DNA of 64,000 nt from NCBI RefSeq assembly GCF_042186555.1, contig NC_133332.1, positions 128,028,375 to 128,092,374 of the forward strand, written 5' to 3'. The notes under the pieces are model-generated. The model did not search any database and had not been told where the DNA came from. It saw only the letters and a program-made list of their open reading frames with translations. The position numbers and the translations under genes are program-made. Positions within the stretch are counted from its first letter, which is position 1, and every line of letters starts with the position of its first letter. This DNA is from Aquarana catesbeiana. Lineage: Eukaryota; Chordata; Amphibia; Anura; Ranidae. This document shows, piece after piece, positions 1 through 12,072 of this stretch.

Positions 1-147
1 GCTGCTTCCCAGAGACCCCTTTTTTTCCTACAATGTATCTTCATTGTATACAATAATTTTTCATCATCAGGCCTGTGAAGCTACAAAATGGGGTTGAGAA
101 AACATACCAAACTATCCTGCCCCTAAAGAAAATATTTAATCAAGTGT

Positions 148-1437
148 TTGGATTTCTGTTTAAAGAACAGCTATTTCTGGTATAACCTCAACTACTACTA
201 CCAAAAGGCCGGCGTTGCGATGGGTGCTAAATTTGCACCAAGCGTTGCCAGCTTGTTTATGGCTAAGTGGGAAGATGAAATGGTTTTTACGGACACACCC
301 ACAGAACTCATTGTCTTCAAACGATACATAGACGATATTTTTATTTTATGGAAAGGAGAAGAAACACGTTTGGTGCAATTCCTGGAAAACCTTAATATAA
401 AATAAAACATTGACATGGGATATAGGTAAATACAATGTAACATTTCTAGACCTAGAAAAAATGCAAGAAAATAACACACTCAGCACGAAAACGCATTTAA
501 AAAATGTTGATAAGAACAGTTATTTACCGATGGAGAGCTGCCACCATCAGAATTGGCTTTGTAATATCCCCAAAGGATAAGTGATGCATTTACACATGAA
601 TTGCACCAAGAAGGATGACTTCCTAGCCCAAGCAGAAAAGATAGGCCACAAATTTATCAACAAAGGATATAACAGCGACCATATAAAGGCAAGAATACAA
701 GAACTTGAAAAAATTGATTGATTTGAATTGATTAAAGACAAACGAAAAAAACAGGATTCCAGAATCAATGTAGCACCTATCGTCCTAGACTACAACGCTC
801 AACATAAAAATGTTGAGAAAATCATAAAATGACACTGGCATATTCTTTTTACAGACACACACTTGAAATCACTCCATCCCCAGATACCGAAATTTGTATA
901 CAAAAGAGCTCCAACATTAAGAGATAAAATAGTTAAAAATATTCCTGATCCGCCAACAATTGGTTATACGTTCTTTATAGGAAAAGGCTTCTACCCATGC
1001 AAACTTTGCTTTGCTTGTACTAACTAAAAGACCAGTAGAAAAGAAGTTCAAGTTCACATCTACCAGCACTGCTAATACATATGAAGTTGGCGATTTTATT
1101 TGTGCAACACAGAGGGGGCCGTATATGCCCTTGAATACAGCTGCAGTCTACAGTATATTGGACACACAAAGAGACCTCTGAAAGTGCGTATTAAAGAGCA
1201 CGTACAAAATATTAGGGATTAATATAAGGGATTTGACAAACACAGCGTCTCCAAACACTTTGCCACACACCACAACCAAGGCCCCTTACAACTCAGTTTT
1301 TGGGACATTGAACCATATAAAAACATTGGAGAGGTGGGCGCAAAGTCAGAAGCCTTAGCCAGCTAGAGTCTAAGTGGATTTTTATTCTCAATACTTTTCC
1401 ACTCCAGGATCTCAATAAAATTCGATTTAAATTGTTT
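148..1437 (+). pseudogene. Penelope-like element (PLE-1) reverse transcriptase/GIY-YIG, decayed
   Basis: Remnant of a PLE polyprotein (reverse transcriptase plus C-terminal GIY-YIG endonuclease). The opening segment contains the PLE palm block GVAMGAKFAPS and the catalytic YIDD motif (bases 325-336). Downstream, in shifting frames, are an FLDLE-like thumb segment (~455), a KRAPTLRDK-like linker (~905), a CKLCFAC zinc-like pair of cysteines and a GIY-YIG core (GAVYALE...LQYIGHTKR, ~1110-1175). Stops and frameshifts at ~405, ~720, ~1025 and ~1220 make it non-coding. The N-terminal half of the RT is missing, so the copy is 5'-truncated at about position 135-147; bases 1-147 are not assigned. The family assignment is firm; the lineage within PLEs is not determined. 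Confidence 0.85.
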
Positions 1438-2121
1438 TATTAGTGATTTTTAAGGATTCATTATTTTTATTATTACTAGAACGTATTATCGTGCATTTAC
1501 ACAATATTATCCTTTAATTGTTTTATTCAATGCTCTCTGTTCATCTTATTATGTTTTATATGCTATTACATTTCTGACATAATTTCCGGAGTCTTATCTT
1601 TTGACACACATTTTTTAATTTTTTTTTTAGTGTCTAATTTAATTTTATCCTTATGCTCATATTTCAGTTTTAATTGTTGTCATTATGATTTTAAAATGTT
1701 ATGAGCGAGTGACATCGTAGTCTGTTCCTATTACAATTTCCCATGGAATTATTACTGTAACTGGATTATCACCTCTCTTCCACCGCCCTTTCCAGAAGTT
1801 CATTCAGTTTTAACATCTATTTTTTTATATCTATTTTTTTTTATATGATATATATTTTTTTACAGTCTTTTACATATAGCCCTACAATTTTATAATATAT
1901 GCCCTAGCGAGACGCTAATATATTTATTTGCCACAGATCGCTAATATAAGTTTATATCCACATTGTTTTAATTACCCTTCGCCATCTATTATCATCCTTT
2001 TTCTATTATCTAAACACATCAGTTACAACATTGTAATGCAGTGTGGTCTGTGTTTAGCCACAACAAAATGTGTTGTCGCGATTGTAGCCTATATAGAAAT
2101 CCTCTTGAAAATGGCAGCTCC
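1438..2121 (+). mobile_element. PLE-1 3' untranslated region, left part
   Basis: AT-rich sequence following the decayed GIY-YIG region, with no open frame. It runs into the left copy of the 15 bp TSD (2107-2121, GAAAATGGCAGCTCC) created by the L1 insertion and continues on the other side of that L1 at 8536. Near 2080-2106 it resembles the 3' region of PLE-4 (~53440-53480, also containing 'tgtagcct' and 'aaaatggcc' motifs), which supports assigning it to a PLE 3' end. Confidence 0.6.
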
Positions 2122-2282
2122 GGGGGGCAGGAGGCGGAGCCTAGCGGAGCAGACATGCATTGTTAGAGCTCCACACCGCTGAGGAGAGAAGAGAAGGACA
2201 AAGCAGAGCCTGCAGGCTCAAAAGGTATCCATTTGAACCTTTTTGCCCCAGGGAACAAACTGTGAAAGTTTGGGCAGGAAAT

Positions 2283-3350
2283 ATGGTACTGGGAGGAAAC
2301 CGTGGCAGAAATAAAAATCACCTCACAAAGAGCTCACAGGCACTCACTGCAGCTGAAGCAGCTCCAGTCACCTCACAATATACAGCATCAGGGCGCTCTC
2401 ACAGACAGAAAATGTCACAGCAAGACTCTCCATTTGAGTCAGATACAGAACAAATCCTCTCACAAACTTCTCCACAAGCCTCCTCAGTATCCCCAGTAAT
2501 ATTATTACAATTTGAAAAGATGCTTCATAAGGCTTTAAAACAAACCTCAGACCAAATAACAAAAAGCCTAACCAAAGAAATAAGAGAGCTGGGAAACCGC
2601 ACCGCAGCCTTAGAAATAAAAATGGATGAAATTGAAATTACAACCCAAGAAAATATAACAGAATTGGAACAATTAAAAAAAGAGAATTTAATACTTCAAA
2701 CTAAGCTCGAAGATTACGAAAATAGAGCCAGACGTTCAAATTTGCGCATAAGGGGAATACCTGAAACTGTGACAGACCTGCAATCTACTATTACTGCTCT
2801 ATTACAAGAACTAAAGCCAGATATCCCCGTTGAACGTTTAGAACTGGACAGAGTACACAGAGCCCTCACAGCCAAAAAGAAAGATGGACCCCCACGTGAT
2901 ATAATCACAAAATTTCATTATTACAGAACGAAAGAACAAATACTAATTGCTGCAAGAGAAAAAAAGGAACTTAATTTTCAAGGACACAATTATCAAATTT
3001 TTGCTGACCTATCCCAACTTACTATTACTAAAAGACGATCCATGAAACCCCAACTAATGCAACTGCAACGCCACAACATTATGTATCAATGGGGCTTCCC
3101 CTTTTCAGTCAGATTTAACTACCAAGGTACAATTTACAGAAGCAGATCAGCAGATGAACTACAACAAACCCTTTTAAAATTAAATCTGACAGAACCCACA
3201 AGCAGCAACACTCCCACACGCAGAAGAATGGCATCATCTTCACCTTCAGGCAGCACCCAGATAATTTCAGAACAAAATGGGAATCATCATTCTCACAAAA
3301 GAGGCCGTTATGCCACATCATCCATGGACCAAGAAGATTCAATGGACTGA
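2283..3350 (+). CDS. L1 ORF1 RNA-binding protein
   Basis: Uninterrupted frame of 355 codons from the ATG at 2283 (MVLGGNRGRNKN...). The same frame is open upstream to 2160 but without an ATG, so 2283 is preferred. Residues ~80-150 form a long heptad-like coiled coil (KEIRELGNRTAALEIK...), as expected for trimerisation. The RRM begins at the conserved L1 signature RRSNLRIRGIPE (~150), and a C-terminal domain follows (RRSMKPQLMQLQ, ~249; YQWGFPFSVRF, ~267). The last ~50 residues are polar and basic. In the L1 family this protein binds L1 RNA and acts as a nucleic-acid chaperone in the RNP. Nothing visible disrupts this frame. Its sequence differs clearly from the ORF1 remnant at 62767, so two L1 lineages are present. 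Confidence 0.88.
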   Translation: MVLGGNRGRNKNHLTKSSQALTAAEAAPVTSQYTASGRSHRQKMSQQDSPFESDTEQILSQTSPQASSVSPVILLQFEKMLHKALKQTSDQITKSLTKEIRELGNRTAALEIKMDEIEITTQENITELEQLKKENLILQTKLEDYENRARRSNLRIRGIPETVTDLQSTITALLQELKPDIPVERLELDRVHRALTAKKKDGPPRDIITKFHYYRTKEQILIAAREKKELNFQGHNYQIFADLSQLTITKRRSMKPQLMQLQRHNIMYQWGFPFSVRFNYQGTIYRSRSADELQQTLLKLNLTEPTSSNTPTRRRMASSSPSGSTQIISEQNGNHHSHKRGRYATSSMDQEDSMD

Positions 3351-4298
3351 CATCCTAATTCCTGATATCTCTTCATTTATTATACTAAGAGATGGTTCTC
3401 TATAAAAAAAACCTATATTTATAACTGAATGTAACTGCATTCTGATAGTCACACACTGTGTGGGATCATGTTACATTCCAGTTATATTTCTTATTACTTC
3501 TGATTCATATAGCCTTAGAATATATAAGTGAAATAAGGAAATTCTTGTTCAGTTATATATTATCAGGTAATAACAATAGATTTATTACTTTTTAGGACAA
3601 ATATGTTCAATAATCCAGAAGTAATGGAAGCTTTTTCTTTCTTTTCTTAAAACAAATATATTATTACCTAACTAATTCCTAAAATTATGTTTTTGTTTAT
3701 TCTAATCTGAAGCAATACAACCTCAATTTTATGAGTTAACATATCTAAACAGTTACATATGAATAAAATATGTAATTGTCTACTCTAAAAGGGTTAAAAT
3801 CCCAAAATAATTCAAACTATCTTCATCAATACCAAAGTTATTAACAGTACCTTTCTAACTGAATTATTTAGCCTAGGGCAAGACTAACCATATACAACCA
3901 CCCTGGAATAAATAATTTCAACAAAAACTATATTCTGCACTCCAATTAATGAAACATCATTTTGATGTCTTTTGACATAGCACTTCTCTCCTGTAAGCGG
4001 AAGATCCGTGTACCCCCATTAGCCCTCCTCATTCTCCCAACCATATTATGTGGGAGTGTGACGAAGGCACTTATTCCCCTGAGAGAGATATTTATTCTCT
4101 TTCATGGGTAAATTGTGATTACTTGCAAAAAATAATTTATACAATGTATCATCTAATCTCATATGTTTTTTGTTTACTCTTTACTCCAGAATTCACTGGT
4201 TTCTTTTCTATCTATTCATCTCTTCAGTCCACACAGGTTGATCTGCGCAGTCAGCTCTGCATAACAAAAAGTAAGTCAAAACTATTTGATCTATTGCC
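3351..4298 (+). other. L1 ORF1-ORF2 spacer
   Basis: About 950 bp of AT-rich sequence between the two L1 reading frames. I see no conserved coding segment in it. It is long compared with mammalian L1 spacers. It ends at the ATG that starts the endonuclease domain of ORF2. Confidence 0.6.
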
Positions 4299-7200
4299 AT
4301 GGCACCACTGAATATACTTTCCCTGAATGTTCAGGGAATAAATGTCCCTCAAAAAAGGACCAAAGCCTTCCATACTTTCCATAACAAGAAGGCTCACATA
4401 GTATGCCTCCAAGAAACACACTTCACCAAAGATTTTACTCCAAAATATATTTCTCCTTTTTATCAACAAATTTACACGGCTTCTGCCTGTACCAAGCAAA
4501 GGGGAACTCTAATTGCATTTCACCGATCCACACCATTCACCTTATCATCAGAAATTAAAGACCCAGAAGGTAGATACCTGATACTCATGGGTTATATAAT
4601 GGATACAGCAATCACGGTGATTTCCTACTATGCTCCTAACAAACAACCTACACCATTCCTCTCACATATATTACAAGTGATTAATACACACAAAATAGGA
4701 ACAGTGATAATGTGTGGGTATTCGAACCAGGTCCTCCTCCCATTTCTAGATAAATCACCTTTTACACCATCCAAAATAACCTCTAGATTACCTTTTTCTC
4801 AACTTCTTTCCAAATACAATCTGGTAGATTCATGGAGAGAAAGTAACCCAATGAAAAAGAAATTCACTTATTTCTCGCACCCTCATCAAACCTTCACCAG
4901 AATAGATCATATTTTTCTAACAATAGGAATGATACCAGAAATTATTGCATCAGATATAATTCCGATTCCGTGGTCTGACCATAATGCAGTATACACTACT
5001 ATAGCCTCACCCATACCAAAAGCGCATGACCCAACGTGGTACTTACCGGACATAATGCTCAAACACCCACTACATCAGATGGCCATTGAACAAGCTTTAA
5101 AGGAATACATATCAATTAATAATACAACAGACATCTCCCCAATAACACTGTGGGAAGCTCATAAGCCTGTCTTGCGTGGTACAATACAAAGACAAATGGC
5201 ACTATTTAAACGGGAACGCAAAAATCTAGCAAAAAAACTAGAACTCAATTTTAATGCAGCCTACATATCATTTCAAGATAATCCATCTCAGAGTACAAAA
5301 TCTCATCTGGAAAAATCTAGATTGGAATACGATCTATTTCTCACTGAGTCAGTTGATAAATCCCTCAAACGCTCCAAACACAATTTCTACATGAAAACAA
5401 ACAAACCAGGTACATATTTGGCTCGGGCATTAAATTCAACTAACAAATCTTTCAAACCAATACGTTTGAAATTATCAAAAAATGTTTACACTTGTAATCC
5501 AGTTAAAATAGTCCATAAATTTCACTCACATCTCGCAACTTTATACAAGACAAACAATGAATTTAATCCTACAGAGGCTGAATCCTTCTTCTCAAAAATA
5601 ACCTTACCTGAGTTATCTCAGAATCAAAAAAGCAGTTTGGATGAGCCTATAACTATAGATGAAGTTGCTAACGCCATAAAAGACCTAAAACTTAACAAAA
5701 GACCAGGCCCAGACGGCTACTCGGCTTTATACTATAAAACATTCTCAGAAATACTCTCTCCCATTCTCACTGAAACTTTTAACAATCTTCTAGATGGACA
5801 TTCTTTTCGGCAAGAAACACTAATGGCAATTGTTTGTATGATCCCAAAACCCCTTTCTGATGATACTTCCTGTGTGAATTATCGGCCTATCTCTCTGTTA
5901 AACCTCGATATTAAATTATTAGCAAAAATAATAGCAAAACGCCTCAATAGCATTATAGGAAAATTAATACATAGAGATCAAGTAGGCTTCATGCCAAATA
6001 GACAGGCAGGCGATAATATACGCAGGGCAGTGTTATTGGCACATATTGCTAAAAAACGGAAAATCCCTTTATGTTTTCTATCTCTCGATATTAAGAGGGC
6101 ATTTGACACAGTATCCTGGCAATATATGCAATATTCATTACAAAAATGGGGTTTTGGACCCCACTTTTTAACATGGATCAAAGCATTATATAATAAACCC
6201 AAAGCCTATATAAAATATGCTGGATACAAATCTGAAGCCTTTAATATCGAAAGAGGTACCCGACAGGGTTGCCCATTATCTCCCTTATTATTTGCCCTTA
6301 TACTCAAACCCATGGCCCAATACATCAGAACAAACCAAACTATAACTGGCATTGAAGTAGGAGGTATTACACACAAATTATGTATATTTGCAGACGATAT
6401 ATTACTTTTTCTATCATCACCACAGGTCTCTGGTCCTAACTTAATACCAGCTCTTGATGGATTTGCAGCCCTATCCGGCCTTATGATTAATCCTAAGAAA
6501 TGCCTAGTGCTTAATATTTCACTCACAAACATGGAATTGATCCCGGCTAGGGCTGCACTCCCATTCACATGGGCAGAAAAATCAATCCCATATCTTGGAA
6601 TTCATTTAACAGCATCTCATTCTGACTTATTCTCAACCAATTATCCTCCCTTTATTAAGACAGATCACAAATCTAATAAAACAATGGTCGCAACTTCCTT
6701 TATCCTGGATAGGGAAGATTAATGCAATCAAAATGACTATTCTACCCAAATTGCTTTATCTATTCAGAGTCCTCCCTATTCCAATTCCTTCCTATTTTTT
6801 GAGAATAGTACAAAAAAGAGCAACTTCGTTTATATGGGGCTCTTCTAAACCACGTATACCTATACACACACTACATCTTCCCAAAAATAAAGGAGGCCTG
6901 GGATACCCTAATTTTACTAACTACTACAGAGCAACACATTTGGCCAGTCTGTCCAAATACCATGCAAAACAGGAAATCCCATTATGGGTATTTATAGAGG
7001 CTTCAGAAAATGACCCTCTATTAATATCAAATTTATTATGGCTTGATCCTAAAGACCGCTTTAAAATTCATAATCCCATAACTAAACACTTCTTATCTCT
7101 CTGGGATAAACTAAAAACCAAATATCAGTTACAATCTCCACACAATCCTCTCCTTTCTTTTATCAGAAATCCGGCCTTTTATCCGGCATGGATCTACCCA

Positions 7201-8088
7201 AATTCTTTTAAAGCTTGGACAACATCAGGCATTCAGACACTAAATGACTTCATAGCATCTAAATCATTCCTTTCATTCCCATCGCTTAGAGAAAAATATG
7301 ATCTACCAAACTCTGAGATATTTAGATATCTCCAAATCAAAAATTTCTATACACCATTCCTAAAGGGGGATACACCATTATCCCAATTATCCATTTTTGA
7401 ATCAATCTGTACAAAAGATCCATTTGCTAAAGGTACAATTTCATCACTTTATAATCAATTATATGGAGTAGCAAATCTTAATAGACCCTCTTACGTTCAG
7501 AGGTGGGAGGAGGACCTGGGACGAACTTTAGAAGACACGGACTGGTCTAACATATGGCTCACATCTAAGTCATCTTCACCCAACATCTTAGCACTGGAGA
7601 CAAATTATAAAGTCCTAACTCGCTGGTACCTTGTACCCGCTAGAGTGGCAAAATATTCACCTAATACCTCAGCTCTTTGTTTTCGAGGATGCCCAGAAAT
7701 AGGCACATATTTACACATATGGTGGACGTGCCCAGTAATCCAAACCTTCTGGAAGGAAGTCTTCGTGATTGCATCTAAAATATTTAAAAAAATAATACAA
7801 CCAGATCCATATTTAACTTTACTTAATCTAAAACCGGAATGGTTAACACTCTCTCAATTCAAACTTATGATCCAACTAATAACGGCTGCAAAACAAACAG
7901 TGGCCAAGGCATGGAAATCTCCTACATTGGTACTAGCAGAAACAATTCACAGAATGAATAATACAATGTCCCATGCTAAGATGGTAGCCATCGATCAAAA
8001 TCAAATTCCAAAATTTGAAAAACTTTGGCATCCTTGGATAAAACAACAGTTCCTGTCAAATTTCAATGACTCTGTCCTGTTGCCATAG
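4299..8088 (+). pseudogene. L1 ORF2 endonuclease/reverse transcriptase, one frameshift and altered active site
   Basis: Residues 1-~230 are an APE-like endonuclease (LSLNVQGIN; QETHF; RIDHIF; WSDHNAV). The family G-D-F-N motif reads G-Y-S-N here (codon 141, bases 4719-4721, Asp to Tyr), which removes a metal-binding/catalytic Asp. The RT follows, with YRPISLLNLD (~528), LDIKRAFDTVSW, GTRQGCPLSPLLF and the catalytic FADDILLF (~697, bases 6387-6410). An extra base at about 6660 shifts the frame: the first frame stops at 6720-6722, and the protein continues in the next frame from CAG at 6661 (QITNLIKQW..., INAIKMTILPKLLYLFRVLP) to 8088. The C-terminal part has the usual cysteine/histidine element (CFRGCPEIGTYLHIWWTC, ~7678-7731). 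Combined length is ~1260 residues, normal for the family. A low-fidelity assembly base could explain the frameshift but not the two-codon active-site change. Confidence 0.92.
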
Positions 8089-8520
8089 TAACAGATTAAA
8101 TGACTTACAGAGACACCCATTCTAAGGCTTCAAAGAGAACTAAAAAGAATAATAAACTGACGAGCGGGACAACCTTGTGGACCATACCTCTACCTTTCAA
8201 CCCTTTTTCTTCTTTCTCTTTCCTTTTCTCCACCTTACGATTAAAGCTCGTTATCAGAATTTATTTGACCTATATACACTCTACTTGTAAACAATATGTA
8301 TAGTAGGTATAAATCATTTAAATACCTACAAAAGTAACTAAGGAAATGATATATATCTTTAATTTAGGTTTACGTGAACCCAATGTTTAATATTTGAAAT
8401 TTCATGATATTTACCTATATAAACCCTACTGTAAAACAATGAGCTTACTTTATAGATCCTTGTAAACTTACTTTATGTATCTTTATAACATTGTATACTC
8501 AATAAACTTCTTTTGACAAG
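8089..8520 (+). other. L1 3' UTR with polyadenylation signal
   Basis: About 430 bp between the ORF2 stop and the right TSD. AATAAA lies at 8501-8506, 15 bp before the end. There is no poly(A) tail. Confidence 0.75.
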
Positions 8521-8535
8521 GAAAATGGCAGCTCC

Positions 8536-9560
8536 AATGCCTTCAATATGAAGGCTTCGAGAAAATGGCCGACCGCCAATTACACTCTTCATAACCTACT
8601 TAAGGACACTTCTGCTGGCCATATTCTATACCCGATGAAGTCACGTGACAGTGACGTAACGCATAGGACATACGGACACCGGAAGTGACATCCTGGCCAC
8701 GAGCTCGCTGCTCGTTTTTACATTGTGCATGTTTTCATTACTAAATGTGAGTACCTGATTATTTTGTGATCTATTATAATTAAACGCCCATCTTAAGCAT
8801 ACTACACTATAGAGGCTCCTTGTTTTCTCCAAATTCCCCCGTACATGTCTGGTTTTTGATGCATTTGAGCGGTTCTTTGCTACTATGCTAATCCTGAGTG
8901 AAAGGAACTTAGAGGAAGTACCTACTAGGCTCTGCACATACTGGGATCCCCTGGATGGAACACGCAGGAGACCCCCCTCTTTGAGTGATCATCTACCTTC
9001 TTTTCTCTGAATGCTGCTTACCTTGCAGTAAGTTAAAAAGTTAGTACACCTACGGGTGTCATTTACACCAAAGATCCACACCACTGAAGTCACAGTGCCA
9101 CCTGTTGATGCTACACATTACTTTTGAAATTACACTCTGCACTTTTTGGGTCTGGAAGATATCAGTTCTTCCAGACTGTGATTCATCTGCACTCTTTGCA
9201 CTTTTATTTAATTACATGGACTACCATTGATTTGTTTATGCATCGTGTACTTTTACACATTAATACCTGAAGGTTATACATTTTATTCACTACAGTCACT
9301 TTATTTGTACCTTTGCACTTAAAATCTGACCACCATTGATTTGTACTTTTTTATCTATTGATGCATTGTGTACTTTTATACCTTAGCACCCGAAGGTCTT
9401 ATATTATGTGCATCACTTTGGATACACAAGCCATTATTGTATTTTATCAGTATTTTATTTATTTATTTTTTGGAGCGCAACACCATCTATTGATTTTTAC
9501 ATACATTCTTCTGTGGGTAGTGTTTGACCCTCACAGTGTCTACTGCACCTTAGATTAATT
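8536..9560 (+). mobile_element. PLE-1 3' region, right part
   Basis: Continuation of PLE-1 after the L1. It has no coding frame. It contains a decayed hammerhead-like motif (8632-8667) and two diverged copies of a short repeat ('accattgatttgt...gcat.gtgtacttttatac', ~9219-9257 and ~9332-9380). It ends around 'tttttggagcgcaacacc' (~9468-9485) or shortly after. The exact 3' boundary with PLE-2 is not resolvable by eye. Confidence 0.5.
8632..8667 (+). ncRNA. Decayed hammerhead-ribozyme-like motif of PLE-1
   Basis: Core-like CCGATGA (8632-8638; CUGAUGA expected), one extra A, helix II GTCAC/GTGAC (8640-8644 with 8651-8655), then GTAA (GAAA expected) and CGCATA. Helix I is not supported. Two core bases are changed, so it should be inactive. 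It is recorded because the same architecture recurs in every PLE of this window. Confidence 0.45.
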
Positions 9561-9564
9561 GTCA

Positions 9565-9912
9565 TTAGTTTTTCCTTAGTAGAGCGGGAATACTCATCAT
9601 TCCATATACTAGCATAATATTACCATTTGCCCCCCTCTTTTTATCCTTATGGATCTTGGGTTGGGTGTATAGGACCAGAATCTTTGTATGGGTAGACAAC
9701 AGAAACTCAAAAAGATCATGAGTAATGATCCTTTCCTTGAGTGTAGGTTTCAAAATACTTTCAAGCTGCTTCCTTATACCCCAGGTCGGGTCGTTGGTCA
9801 CTTTTTTGTATATTGTTTGATCATTCAACTGGCAGGTAGCCTCATCCTCATATAGCTGTGGGTCCATGACGACCACCAATCCCCCTTTGTCAGCGGGCTT
9901 TACTATTACTAT
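9565..9912 (-). pseudogene. PLE-2 RT fragment in inverted orientation
   Basis: Read on the minus strand this encodes the N-terminal part of a PLE RT: the conserved KPADKGGLVVVMDP block (ending ~9912), then QLNDQTIYKK, DPTWGIRKQLES and the YTQPKIHKD motif (~9650). It lies head-to-head with the GIY-YIG half of apparently the same kind of element, which starts at ~9915 on the plus strand. The RT catalytic core is absent at the junction. The fragment is too short and lacks active residues, so it is non-functional. Confidence 0.85.
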
Positions 9913-9914
9913 TT

Positions 9915-10366
9915 TTGAGTAAAAAGAGAAAGGGTTGCCTTCCGTGTCTTAATTGTATCCAGTGCAGTCTAATCATGAAAGGTAATCATTATTTACATCC
10001 TGGCAATGGTGAGAAGATTATGGTGAAGGGCTACCATACATGTCAGTCCTCCTATGTAATTTACATGTTGATATGCTCTTGCAATCTAATATACATTGGG
10101 GAGACCACACAAATGATTAAGGACAGGATTGCTCAGCATCGTAGTACTATTAGACATTGGCAACCAGGTTTGCCAGTTTCTAGACATTTTCTTGAACACG
10201 GACATAAAGATTCAGATCTGAGGTTTATGGTCTTAGAGGAGGTACTTAGAGATCAGACAGGGGGTGATAGGATATAAAAATTAAAACAAAGACAAGTATG
10301 GTGGATAAACAAATTGCAGTCCATGCACCCTAAGGGAATGAATAGGGATTATGATTTATATTTATG
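9915..10366 (+). pseudogene. PLE-2 GIY-YIG endonuclease domain fragment
   Basis: Plus-strand C-terminal part of a PLE protein. It has a CLPCLNCIQC cysteine cluster, the GIY-YIG core (VIYMLICSCNLIYIGETT), the R-x-H helix (DRIAQHRSTIRHW) and SRHFLEHGH. A TAA at 10276 is followed in frame by KLKQRQVWWINKLQSMHPKGMN, the usual C-terminal tail, so a single nonsense change interrupts it. In active PLEs this domain nicks the target DNA. The 5' boundary at ~9913 is the inversion junction with the RT fragment. Confidence 0.85.
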
Positions 10367-10960
10367 AAGTTTTATGTGAAGTGTATTTCATGGATTTCTT
10401 TCAGATTGAACGGAATCATACAGGATAGGAAACATAGAATGTTTTTGGAGGTGGATCATGTCAATATTGACAGCTCAAAGAGAAACAGAGACCCAATTTT
10501 TTGTTTTTCCTGTTTTGTTTCTCCTATGATGATTTGACTAAATCTTTAGTGTAAATATGTACATGAATTCATTTTTCCTTATGTATTAGGAGATGGAGTA
10601 TTAGATGGTAATGGGAATGATGCAGATTTTAATATCTGCACCATTAATGTTTGGATTTACAGTAGATTTTTTATTAGCTATATAGAGAGTTCACTAGAAT
10701 TAGTCTGTGGAGGGTTAACGTAAATTTGAGTGGTAATGAAGGAACACCCTGTGATGTGGGTATAAAAATTTGTAGTTTTGTATAAATTGTTGCACAAAAC
10801 CTGATGAAGAGCATGGTTCGCTCGTAACTGTACAGTGGCGTCACATTGTCTTGTTTTGAAGAACAATCAGAGATAAAAGAATACTTTGCTTTGGAGAACA
10901 TGTCCCATTGTCTTTTCTATTGAATATTGGTGGGAGATTGGGAGTCCACCCTGACACTGT
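10367..10960 (+). mobile_element. PLE-2 3' UTR
   Basis: Non-coding AT-rich sequence after the GIY-YIG tail, containing a hammerhead-like motif (10793-10837). It ends directly against the TIR of composite element B at 10961. Confidence 0.55.
10793..10837 (+). ncRNA. Partial hammerhead-ribozyme-like motif of PLE-2
   Basis: Intact CTGATGA (10801-10807), one extra A, helix II GAGC/GCTC (10809-10812 with 10820-10823, 7 nt loop), GTAA in place of GAAA (10824-10827) and CTGTA (10828-10832), the same minimal helix III/cleavage segment as in PLE-3. Helix I shows only a 3 bp match (CAC/GTG) with unpaired bases next to the core. Probably inactive, but related. Confidence 0.5.
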
Positions 10961-12072
10961 GGGGGTCATTTACTATAGCGCTATGGCACTAATTCGCGCA
11001 AATTGCCGCGAATTAGCGCTAATTCGCGGCAATTTAGCGCGAATTAGCGCTAATTCGCGCTAAAACGGTATTCACTATAGCGCTGGTGAGAAAATTCTCT
11101 CAAAATCGAATTTACTATAGCTCCCTGAATCTAAATATTGCCCAAACCCTTACTCTGCTAAAACCTAGAGAATTGCACGTGGAAATAATGTTTAGAACAT
11201 GATATAATTGTCTAAATGGTACTGAAATATGCGGTATATTATTTAAAGATTATCTGCTTTTAAACTGTGTGAAAAAGTGATTTCTACACTGAAATATCTT
11301 TAAAAGTCTGAAAAGTGAAAAATTCCCCATTTTGGACAGCTAGGTGCCAACACAACTGAGCATGCTCAGACCTGAATATAACTCTCATTTTATCTCCAGT
11401 GTCTTTTTTACCTGGAGCTATAGTAAATACCAAAATTAGAGCTAATTAGAGAACATTTTTTGGAAGTTAAAATCTGCTCTAATTTAGTCCAAATGAAGTT
11501 TCAGTCACTGATTCTAATGGAACAATTCTAACTTTCACAAAAAAACCTTTTAATGTTGAGATGAAATGTATCTTTCTGTGAAATAAATATTCCTTTGCAA
11601 CATTGTTGCTTCTACTTAAAATATTTTGATTTTAAGAATGCTACAATGTGGAATGTTTTGATGTTTTGATAAAATATATTTTTCTCTGTCACTTTCACTT
11701 GTTACTCTTCATCTCACAACAATCTTTAACCTAAACTCACACAGGAGTCTTTATAATCCACAAACAATACCATTGCTGATGCAAATTTAAAATGAATCAC
11801 ATTTTTTTGTGCTTTTTATTATTTCCAAATATTCATAATTTGAGCCCAAAATATGTGATATGTGTACCAACATCAGAAATCAAAATGTAATTCCCAAAAA
11901 TTTGAGGGTAATATTCTACTCTCACCCACAAAAAAACACCAAATATCACAGAATAAATCAAGAAGAATAACTCTTGAGTAATGTAATTCCATCACTTGTA
12001 TGTCCATAGAAATGCAGTATTTATGTGTTTTTATGTGTATTCATGTGTAGTTATGTGTAGGAGACTCACATG

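Larger units (their letters stand above)
2107..8535 (+). mobile_element. L1/Tx1-like LINE, essentially full length, with 15 bp TSD
   Basis: A LINE inserted into the 3' region of PLE-1. The same 15 bases (GAAAATGGCAGCTCC) occur at 2107-2121 and 8521-8535, so the inserted body is 2122-8520 (6399 bp). It contains ORF1 (coiled coil plus RNA-binding domain), a ~950 bp spacer, ORF2 (APE endonuclease plus RT plus C-terminal cysteine/histidine motif) and a short 3' UTR with AATAAA at 8501-8506. There is no A-tail; the 3' end is 'ttttgacaag'. The long perfect TSD implies target-primed reverse transcription. The copy is probably dead because ORF2 has one frameshift and an altered endonuclease active site. 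Confidence 0.93.

Noticed and set aside
2160..2282. N-terminal extension of L1 ORF1 to 2160
   Set aside because: The frame is open but has no ATG before 2283, and the extra residues do not look like ORF1 sequence; they are the 5' UTR.
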